In this document: positions 57,181-64,000 of the stretch, one piece after another | Numbering within the stretch: the stretch's first letter is position 1 | Layout of the letters: each line of letters begins with the position of its first letter | Assembly: GCF_023898315.1 (NCBI RefSeq) | Contig: NC_064614.1 | Location: 378,571,348-378,635,347 of the forward strand | Direction: 5' to 3' | From: Schistocerca nitens | Lineage: Eukaryota > Arthropoda > Insecta > Orthoptera > Acrididae | DNA length: 64,000 nucleotides | Notes under the pieces: model-generated | What the model was told of the DNA's origin: nothing | What the model saw: the letters and a program-made list of their open reading frames with translations, nothing else | The model's database searches: none | Program-made: the position numbers and the translations under genes

Positions 57181-57943
57181 TGCTTCAAGGGAGCAATGGT
57201 ACCTCCAATTTTATGAAGAACACACATTTTGTGTTACAATTCCTCCTGTTAGTACAGATGGACCCACAGATGAGCACGTCCTGCTACAATGTGGCATATG
57301 TGTCTTTCTAAAGTAGGGTCCACGAAGTCGGCGGGCCAAAACTCCATGGTGCAATGGGATGCTTGTTAGGCAGCATCCACTAAGTGCACATGAAATCGCA
57401 TTTTGTATGATGTGCTGTTCCAAATAAAGCTATCCTTAATTTGCCCAATATTTCACTCATCAAACGCAACCTACATACTGAGGTTACCACGGTAGCATCT
57501 ACAATTATGCGGCCGTCACTATGAGAGGAGCTAAAGCGTAACTTGCTGGCAACACAGTGTTTTGGCACATGCTTAATGTCGCATTAAGACTTAGTACAGT
57601 GTGGCCCGAAGCAGATAATGTGAAACCTTGAACGCAGGCAGCTTCACTCGTCATCTAGTAAATACTGTGAGAGAAGTTGGCCATCCTTAACGGTCATACA
57701 GTAAAGATGGCAATAATCTCGTGATGGACATCGTGTGGTCTGGGATCTGCTGCTAACTGCAAATAATTCTCTTCTTCCCCAAATGGGAAGTATGCTGTCC
57801 AGATATCTTATTTTCATTAGTTATCTTATTTTATGACATGATAACGAGATTCAAATTTACAGCTTCGAAAACAGTGTTAAATCAATAGACTTACATTTGT
57901 GTAACCACTTCAGTCAATATTCTTATTGAAATTAGGTCCTAAG
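57181..57943. other. Unassigned; short match to the 52.7-kb tandem repeat
   Basis: 57232-57268 resembles unit 3 of the tandem repeat at 52760 (three mismatches in 36). The rest is unrecognised. Confidence 0.5.
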
Positions 57944-57955
57944 TCTTGATTTGTT

Positions 57956-58072
57956 GGCTTTCAAAATGGCTCTGAGCACTATGGGACTTAACATCTATGG
58001 TCATCAGTCCCCTAGAACTTAGAACTACTTAAACCTAACTAACCTAAGGACATCACACAACACCCAGTCATC
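57956..58072 (-). repeat. SINE 3' part, 5'-truncated, type C linker
   Basis: Only the body plus the linker CACACAACACCCAGTCATC remain; that linker is the type C form seen at 33316-33537. A perfect 12-bp duplication TCTTGATTTGTT flanks it (57944-57955, 58073-58084). Truncated at insertion. Confidence 0.95.
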
Positions 58073-58084
58073 TCTTGATTTGTT

Positions 58085-58884
58085 CATGAAAGTATTATCT
58101 ATTTATTTCTGCGCAGATTGGCTAATTATCTAGGTCCTAAATCACTTATAGTAAAAAAATAACCTTTTTTTCATAATAAATAGGCATGTGTTGAAGAACA
58201 CAGAAATATAACCACAGATTACCAGTTCTCTTACTTCTCCCCTCTTTTGTGTAAGGGCCTTCCATAGATTTGTTCTGCTATTACTTTTAGTACTTCTTAA
58301 TTTCATTCTATATCTTCCTATTCATATTTTAACATGTCCAAATAACTTACAAGAAAGCAGTCGAGTGACGTCTTCGACAACCACTCAATGGAACGGTTTG
58401 AGTTTGGCGAATGTCTGCCTAACGGTGCCTGCCATCATCTGTATTGTGAACAGTGAGGTAGAGAGGATACTGTGTTACGATGAACACCTCGTCATTTTTA
58501 TGGCACAAATGAAACGTGAGACCCCTATGCATGACAACTGAACCCTCGGTGGACCGGGCTAGGTCAACCAGAAAAAACTGACAGCGTTGATGGTTCACAC
58601 CGCCATGAGAAATTCTCATTTCAGCCTTGAAAATGACAAGGGTTTTCACCAGATGAAATATAGGAGCTTTTAATCTTTTCTGTAGACTGAGGAGCGAGCA
58701 GCAGATTCCCCATTCCACCCATCTATGTCACAAGAAATACGTACAGGCTGAAGCTTATTCCTACTCTTTGAAGCACGCTTTTTGAATCAGCAAAGACACA
58801 GTACGCGGGCACAGCCCAGGGGAATGTTTATTTTCCACTAAATGCCTTACCATAGTGTAGAAATACAGAAAGTGGTAACAAACA
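58085..58884. other. Unassigned sequence
   Basis: A 99-codon minus frame (58419-58718) has no recognisable domain. No other feature seen. Confidence 0.45.
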
Positions 58885-58886
58885 TA

Positions 58887-60002
58887 GACTATTTGATCAA
58901 ATTATTCTGATATTTCTATGGAATGTGTACCTCTCCACTAGGCGTCACGAGAAACGGAACTGTCAGTAAGTAGGGGAGGAGTATTACGCTGTCAGCAGAG
59001 AAGAAGTAAAGGCAGAAAGGGCCAATCAGGACAGCTCAGTGTATTCGAATGTGGACCAGTCCTTGTAAATCATCTGAGTAATAAACCCATTACTGAAATT
59101 TCAGTACTTCTACGGTTGCCCATATTGACTCTTGGTAATGCAGTTGTGAAGTAGAAATACGAAGGAACAAACAGTTAAACCAAGACCAGCAAAGTCTCAT
59201 GTGACGACGGAGAGCGACCGTCGAGAATTGCTGCGTGCGGTTGTGAATAATAGCATGAATCAGTGGAAGCAGTAGCTCATGAGTTCCAAAGTGATACCAA
59301 TAGCATAGGTGCCACAATGATTGCGTAGGGAGTTAAAAAAGAATGTGGTACAATAGTCGAGCACATGCTCATATGTCACACATTTCTGTAGTCATTATTA
59401 TACGATGCTATAGGTGGCGTAAGGAACGACGCGTCTCGACAATGGACGACTGGAAACGAATGATTTGGAATGATGATTCGCAATATGTCCTGAGGCATAA
59501 CGATAGAGGGGTTTGGCGAATTCTGGTAAAGCAGTACCTGCTATCATACGTATTGCCATCGGTGAAGTGCAGAGGAGACGGTTTCAAGGTATGGCAATGA
59601 CTTCATGGTTAGTATATTGTCTCCTTGTTGCACTCAATAAAATGCTAAATGTGGAACGATAGGAACAGATTTTGCAGCATTGTTAATTGCGAGACACAGT
59701 TAGGAGACGGTGATTGTTTGTAGCCGCGTGATTAAGCACCATGTCACAAACCATCATCTCTGAAGTGATGTTTTGTGGATAATAACATTCCTAAAATGGA
59801 CTGTGTGCCTAGAGTTCCGATGTGAACCCTGTGGAACACCTTTGAGACGAGTCGGAACGCCTACTACGTGAGCCATTGATCTTGCACCATTCAGATACTT
59901 TACAGCAAGTGTCCCTAAAGAAATTCATGCATTCATAAAGACGACTGGTGGACATACCTGTATTAAGTTAATAGGTGTACAGACTCTTTTGATCGGACAG
60001 CG
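58887..60002 (+). mobile_element. Old Tc1-like element
   Basis: TA-flanked (58885-58886, 60003-60004) with inverted ends sharing GATCAAA (TTTGATCAAATTATTCTG at the left, inverse CCGATCAAAAGAGTCTG at the right). The plus strand holds a broken transposase. N-terminal traces lie near 58995-59090 (GQSGQLSVFECG). The first catalytic region at about 59410-59550 reads RRKERRVSTMDDWKRMIWN then DDSQYVLRHND. C-terminal traces near 59840-59970 include EHL*DE in place of IEHLWDE. Multiple stops and deletions; the GG-MVWG and QQDN regions are barely legible. Inactive. Confidence 0.82.
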
Positions 60003-60004
60003 TA

Positions 60005-60371
60005 ACTAGTGCAAGAGATATACACGAAAAGAACCTGCGTAAATCACAGCACATTACACTGAACTACTAGACAAGAGGTTGATTGTTAGTTATCCTGTAT
60101 GGTAGTTGAAGCATTCTTCCGGAAAGATTAGTTGCCCCACCAAATGCGCTGCTCACTCTCTCAGTTTACAGAGACTACATCCGCATACATTTCCTTAAGC
60201 TTTCTGTACATTTGATACGTTGGGAGAAGCTTAATTTTAATACATTTTAACGTTTCAAAGATCTCTGCCTCTTCTCTGGATGCCTTTAGAGTTCGGAATT
60301 GGCCTACACAGGGTATGAAAGATGACTGCTTACAACGTACCACAGTAGGGTAGGGGAAGTGGAGATTAACT
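60005..60371. other. Unassigned spacer
   Basis: No feature recognised between the Tc1-like element and the SINE. Confidence 0.45.
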
Positions 60372-60567
60372 GCCGGCCCCTGGTGGCCGAGCGGTTCTAG
60401 GCGCTTCAGTCTGGAACCGCGCCATCGTTACGGTGGCAGGTTCGAATCCGGCCTCGGGCATGGATGTGTGTGATGTCCTTAGGTTAGTTAGGTTTAAGTA
60501 GTTCTAAGTTCTGGGGGACTGATGACCTGAGATGTTAAGTCCCATAGTGCTCAGAGCAATTTTTTTT
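60372..60567 (+). repeat. tRNA-derived SINE, head type A
   Basis: Full-length, with head GCCGGCCCCTGGTGGCCGAG, B box GGTTCGAATCC and the complete body ending CTCAGAGCAATTTTTTTT. The T-rich end in place of ATTTGAACC suggests a different tail. No clear target duplication found. Confidence 0.93.
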
Positions 60568-60887
60568 GGAAAGGAACTGTTTGACACTGGACACGAGCGG
60601 TCTGTCAATCCGGGCAACAACCTCAAATTGGCCCACAAATACCAGCCAAGCTATTGCGCATGCGTTCCACGATCGATTCTGAATATCCTGTCACCATGTT
60701 ACGCTACCACTTTAAGTCAGTCAGATTTTTGAAATTTTTCCTTCCTCAACAATAGCGATTTAAACATCCTCTTGAGGGTAATGAAAGAAAATTATTATTT
60801 AAAAACTAATTATGTTTATAATTCGACCGAAACTTAACCTTAACACACACAGAAGACTCGTAGTAAGAATATCATAAAAGAAAGAGA
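60568..60887. other. Unassigned spacer
   Basis: No gene recognised. AT-rich after about 60720. Confidence 0.45.
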
Positions 60888-60993
60888 TTTTGATCGAAGC
60901 AGACGAAATGAATTAAAATTTGTGCTGCGGCCGGGGCTCGAACCCGGGTGATTCTGCTTACGAGGCAGAAATGCTAACCATTACACCACCGCA
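60888..60993 (-). repeat. tRNA-Thr(CGU)-like SINE (type D)
   Basis: The minus strand folds as a near-complete tRNA: acceptor ACTGCGG/CCGCAGC with one mismatch, D arm GTGTAATGGTTAGCAT, anticodon stem TCTGC/GCAGA with loop CTCGTAA (U33, anticodon CGU), and T arm CCGGGTTCGAGCCCCGG. It is followed by CACAAATTTTAATTCATTTC, the same tail found at 61688-61715, so I call it a tRNA-derived SINE rather than a functional tRNA gene. The first acceptor pair mismatch supports that. Confidence 0.7.
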
Positions 60994-61362
60994 GTAGGAC
61001 GGTCGTCATTAATGCATGAACTGCCTAAGCTGAGTGCCCTCCCCAACAGAAATTTCAGTTCATTTTTCCCTTATGTATTGACGTCTACTTCGATCAGTAT
61101 TGTAGATAATAAAAAGAGACTTAAATGTTTCAGGGAAACATTTAACTATAAGATCTATAAGATTACCAATGAGACAAGGACGTCCCATTATGTCCAATGC
61201 TGGTGTGCTTGCCAATATCGGAGAGCTCTGGCAGAAGTGACAATATGTAGGGGAAAAATGAAGTTTGTGTTAGGAGGGCAATCAGCTTAGGTAGTTCGTG
61301 CAGCAATGTTGACCATCGTACTGCGGTGGTGTAATGGTTAACATTTCTGCCTAGCAAGCAAG
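60925..61362. repeat. Inverted repeat joining two type D SINE heads
   Basis: 60925-61090 and 61213-61362 are inverted copies. Beyond the tRNA-like heads they share CCTAAGCTGA, GCCCTCC and CATTTTTCCC segments. The centre (61091-61155) contains SINE D body sequence (GTAGATAATAAAAAG, TCAGGGAAACATTTAA) that recurs at 61695-61765. The block is a fold-back or an inverted segmental duplication of a SINE-bearing segment. Confidence 0.8.
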
Positions 61363-61775
61363 AACACCCGCGTTCGAGTTGCTGCCTGCACGGTAGCTCA
61401 GCGTGTTCGGTCAGAGAGCTGGTTGACCTCTGTAATAAAAAAAAAATGGGTGAAAGGATCAACAACGAACTTGAACGGATGTCATGTGACGTCCGCAACG
61501 ACCAAAAAAAAAAAAAGTTGTTCGGTCAGAGGGCTACGTGCTCTCTGTAATAAAAATAGTGAGTCAAGGCATCAACGATCAACTTGAACGGATGTCTTGT
61601 GACGTCCGCCAAGACCAAACGCAACGAACTATATCGAACAAAAGGAAAAAAAAAAGTCCGGAAAAAAGTCCCGACCGCCGCACAAATTTTAATTCTTTTC
61701 GCCTGCTTCGATCATTATCGTAGATAATAAAAAGGGACTTAAATGTCTCAGGGAAACATTTAATTATAAGAATGA
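61318..61775 (+). repeat. Type D SINE interrupted by two tandem copies of another SINE
   Basis: The head (GCGGTGGTGTAATGGTTAAC ... CGCGTTCGAGTT) breaks near 61380 and resumes near 61675 as CCCGACCGCCGCACAAATTT, followed by the body GTAGATAATAAAAAGGGACT and CAGGGAAACATTTAATTATA. The intervening 61388-61675 holds another tRNA-derived repeat. Confidence 0.82.
61388..61675 (+). repeat. Tandem SINE (type E), two copies
   Basis: The first copy, 61388-61516, starts ACGGTAGCTCAGCGTGTTCG and ends in an A13 run. The second, 61517-61675, starts GTTGTTCGGTCAGAGGGCTA. Both share CTCTGTAATAAAAA, ATCAACGA, CTTGAACGGATGTC and GTGACGTCCGC. The second lacks the first part of the head. Confidence 0.85.
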
Positions 61776-61792
61776 GATTTGTTTGAGACTTC

Positions 61793-62076
61793 CGGGAATA
61801 TTAGGATTGTGTGCCAGACCACGACTCGAACTCATGTCTTTTACTTTTCGACGACAAGTGCCCTACGGAATGAGCTACCCAAGCGCGATTCAGAAGCTGT
61901 CCTCACAGCTTGACTTTCGCCAGTACCTCTGATGAGTAATGACAGAAAAAAGGCTGTGAGGAGGGATCTTGAGTCGTGCTTGGGTCAGTCTGTAGAGCAC
62001 TTGTACGCGAAAAGTAAAGGTCATTCGTTCGAGTCACTGTTCGCCCAAAGGTTCAATCTTCGCCAGGAAGTGTCAC
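61793..62076. repeat. Fold-back repeat with tRNA-like arms
   Basis: The left arm 61793-61914 and the right arm 61950-62076 are inverted. Each contains the degraded tRNA-like unit also seen at 35770 and 36890: minus strand at left (GGTAGCTCATTCCGTAGGGC), plus strand at right (GTCAGTCTGTAGAGCACTTG). The outer ends carry GACTTCC/GGAAGTG. Loop of about 35 bp. More diverged than the 36-kb copies. Confidence 0.8.
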
Positions 62077-62546
62077 AATAAATCGTCTTGTTTATCTGGC
62101 CCTCTTCCTACAAAATTACTGTGTATTTTAGGGTTAAACTTATATCGAAATGTAAAGGTAATGTGAGGGACTGCTGTGGAGAAAGAAGGAGGAGGAGTAA
62201 CATTGCGTCGACAATGAGGTCTTCAGAGACGAAATTGTTGTGGAGAAAAATAGCAGTGAGGTCACTTAATTTTGGTATTCAATATACCTCAAAGCCATTT
62301 TGAGCAATATAAGTTTTATAACTACTGTTACGATAAGTATATACAGGTTAATTTGAAATTCCTACTGCAGACTTGTAGGCGTTGTAGACGCGTCGTGACT
62401 AGCATCCGCCAGTGAAAGAAGGGGGCGATAGGATTAAAAAAGAGGCGGAACATACCAAAGACGCTCATTTTACACGTGTCTCCTAAAGACGATGTAAAAG
62501 TACGCTGTCTAAACTTCGTATTACAAAAACAATTGCACCCGTCTGG
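62077..62546. other. Unassigned spacer
   Basis: No feature recognised. Two short overlapping frames lack motifs. Confidence 0.45.
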
Positions 62547-62942
62547 GCCGCGCGGCATTCAAAATGGGTCAAATGGCTCTGAGCACTATGGGACTTCACT
62601 TCTGAGGTCAACAGTCCCCTAGAACTTACAACTACTTAAACCTAACTAACCTAAGGACATCACACACATCCATGCCCGAGGCAGGATTCGAACCTGTGAC
62701 CATAGCGGTCGCGCGGTTCCAGACTGTATCGCGCGGGATTAGCCGAGTAGTCTGGGGCGCTGCAGTCATGTACTGTGCGGCTGGTCTTGGCGGAGGTTAG
62801 AGTCCTCCCTAGGGCATGGGTGTGTGTGTTTGTCCTTAGGATAATTTAGCTTTAGTAGTGTGTAAGTTTAGGGACTGATGACCTAAGCAGTTAAGTTCCG
62901 TAAGATTTCACACCCTTTCTTTTCTTTTTTTTTTCTTTCCAT
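62547..62942 (+). repeat. tRNA-derived SINE, head type B, interrupted by a type A SINE
   Basis: Head GCCGCGCGG at 62547 is interrupted at 62556 and resumes at 62730 as CGCGCGGGATTAGCCGAG, followed by GGGCATGGGTGTGTGTG, GACTGATGACC and ATTTCACACC. It is flanked by CCGTCTGG at 62539-62546 and 62943-62950, an 8-bp target duplication. The B box core is altered (GGTTAGAGTCC). Confidence 0.9.
62556..62729 (-). repeat. tRNA-derived SINE, head type A, nested
   Basis: Body and B-box half of the head; the A-box half is missing (ends CCAGACTGTAT). CGCGCGG at 62549-62555 and 62730-62736 is its 7-bp target duplication, produced from the head of the type B SINE. Confidence 0.9.
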
Positions 62943-63089
62943 CCGTCTGGACAGCCGACTACAGTGCAAACACAGTAGTGTAATGATATTCTATGACACT
63001 GTCGTTCGTCAATCGCTTTGCGTTTTCTCGAGTTGTCGTTTCTATGATTATTCATTTATTTATGGAGGCTGTTGTATTAAACTCCTTCA

Positions 63090-63500
63090 TGCGGCGGCTT
63101 CTCCAGCTGCCTTGCGCGCAGATCACGCTTTAGGAAATCCCTGAGTGGGTCAGACAGCCGTGAGGACAAACGCCGGCGCCCGGCAGCCCGCGCGGGATAT
63201 TGGCTCCGTGACAGGCGGGGGTGGTGAGTGGAGGGTTGGTGGCGGGACTGAGTGGGTGGGGAAGAGCGGCGGAGGAGCGTGGCGGCACTCGCTGTGGCGC
63301 GTCGCATATTGGACGCGGCGCCCGGGCCTTCCTTCCGGCCTGGCGAGTCGCACCCCCGGCTTCCGGCGATCAGCAGCGGTCTACGCGTCACGTCTCCGCT
63401 GATACACGCCAGCACCGGAGGATCGTAGCCCGCGCGTAACAGGGGATAAGGGAGCGCGCCCGCGCCGGCGCCGGCTGCGGTACACGACGCCGGGCGATCT
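63090..63500. promoter_or_regulatory. CpG-rich island, possible promoter region
   Basis: About 400 bp with abrupt high GC and many CpG dinucleotides (GCGCGGGATATTGGC, GGCGCGTCGCATATTGGACG, CCCGCGCCGGCGCCGGCTGC) between AT-rich flanks. No domain in any of the overlapping frames. In insect genomes such islands often mark unmethylated promoters or first exons. I see no splice or start signal I would rely on, so function is inferred from composition only. Confidence 0.4.
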
Positions 63501-63788
63501 AGAGTGACATGGCAACACCGATTTTTCCGCAGTCTCTCGATAAGGAAATGCAGCAGCCAGGGAGCTGTATTATACGTGTTACTCAGAAAGCAGAGTTGCG
63601 CGCACGTGATAAGACCATGTTATGCGACGTTAGCTCACCGCACAAAATATTGGCAACTCGTGAAACATCGTACAGGTCCGTTTGGGGCACTGTAGGTGAT
63701 GTATAACTGTAAACGAGCGGTCGTGTGACCTTCCATCTCTCACATAAGTCTTGGCAGTTGAATCATGTGTATGTCCCATTCGGTTGTA
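63501..63788. other. Unassigned spacer
   Basis: Follows the CpG-rich island. Two overlapping short frames (63504-63706) have no motif. Confidence 0.45.
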
Positions 63789-64000
63789 CGAGGGGCTTGG
63801 CCATTTTCTACTGAAAAAATGCTGAATTTGTTGCGGTACATCTATGATGATTCCGCCTCAGCCCCTACAGTTTCATGAAGTTTCGATAGGTGGCGGTGCT
63901 AAACGTAGCTTTCAAAATGGCGTCTGTAACAGAGGTGCGTTCCAAACAGAGAGCTGCCATTGAGTTTCTCTTGGTGGAAAACCAGGGCATCGAAGGTATT
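63789..64000 (+). mobile_element. Mariner element, 5' end, cut by the window edge
   Basis: Preceded by TA (63787-63788), with a mariner-like terminal sequence CGAGGGGCTTGGCCATTTTC. The transposase start follows 130 bp downstream. The element continues beyond the window, so its state is unknown. Confidence 0.7.
63917..64000 (+). CDS. Mariner transposase, N-terminal fragment (partial at window end)
   Basis: ATG at 63917 opens MASVTEVRSKQRAAIEFLLV, followed by ENQGIEGI to the last base. The KQRAxIEFL motif is the start of the first helix-turn-helix of mariner (SETMAR-type) transposases. Only 28 codons are visible. The full protein is usually about 345 aa. No lesion so far. Confidence 0.75.
   Translation, partial: MASVTEVRSKQRAAIEFLLVENQGIEGI

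Noticed and set aside
58419-58718. 99-codon minus-strand frame as a gene
   Set aside because: I could not match it to any domain. It lies between repeats with no supporting signal.
60920-60993. Functional tRNA-Thr(CGU) gene
   Set aside because: The cloverleaf is nearly complete, but the first acceptor pair mismatches and the 3' flank is the tail of a repeat family found again at 61688, so a SINE is more likely.
63077-63415. 112-codon minus-strand frame in the CpG-rich island
   Set aside because: Arg/Pro/Ser-rich translation typical of GC-rich DNA in any frame; plus-strand frames are equally open.

Overview
This 64-kb window looks like repeat-dominated intergenic DNA from a large insect genome, most likely a grasshopper or locust (Schistocerca-type orthopteran). 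The taxon is an inference. It rests on the dense tRNA-derived SINEs with the shared 'CTAGGGGACTGATGACC ... CATAGTGCTCAGAGCC' body, the Tc1/mariner, RTE-like, CR1-like and Penelope-like families present, and the AT-rich unique sequence. I found no host protein-coding gene, exon chain or functional RNA gene that I would defend. The only intact reading frames are transposases: 12266-13351 on the minus strand, and two near-identical copies on the plus strand at 24357-25379 and 40514-41536.

Layout. 1-5 kb: degraded gypsy-type pol remnant (2770-4580, minus) and a SINE. 6-9.5 kb: old Tc1-like element (6118-7238), two SINEs facing each other, and the 3' end of an RTE-like LINE. 11-18 kb: SINE; young DUF4817-type mariner relative with 168-bp inverted repeats (12085-13632); decayed relative with about 285-bp inverted repeats (16018-17803). 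19-22.3 kb: 0.8-kb fold-back element split by a 1.18-kb element at a TTAA site, then an internally deleted mariner-like element carrying a SINE in its left terminal repeat. 22.5-27.4 kb: jockey-like reverse transcriptase remnant, then a three-level nest: Tc1-like element, solo-LTR-like insertion, intact Tc1-like element. 30.6-33.5 kb: RTE-like LINE split by a 500-bp TA-flanked MITE and followed by a SINE. 35.7-37.1 kb: tRNA-like fold-back repeats. 40-44.5 kb: second copy of the young Tc1-like element, LINE remnant, SINE and Tc1-like remnant. 46.9-49.7 kb: Penelope-like remnant. 52.5-54.4 kb: 90-bp tandem repeat and a hairpin. 54.8-57.2 kb: fairly well preserved CR1/jockey-type LINE (minus). 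58.9-62.9 kb: Tc1-like remnant and a cluster of tRNA-derived repeats. 63.1-63.5 kb: CpG-rich island. 63.8 kb to the end: 5' end of a mariner element cut by the window edge.

How the parts relate. Nothing here forms a pathway. The functional links are parasitic: transposases acting on their own inverted repeats, TA-flanked MITEs probably mobilised by Tc1/mariner enzymes, and SINEs presumably copied by LINE machinery. The most useful information is chronological, because several insertions interrupt others and leave target-site duplications or a reconstructable empty site. I saw no convincing new defence, biosynthetic or regulatory system. Positions of element ends in old copies are approximate, and family names rest on motif recognition by eye.
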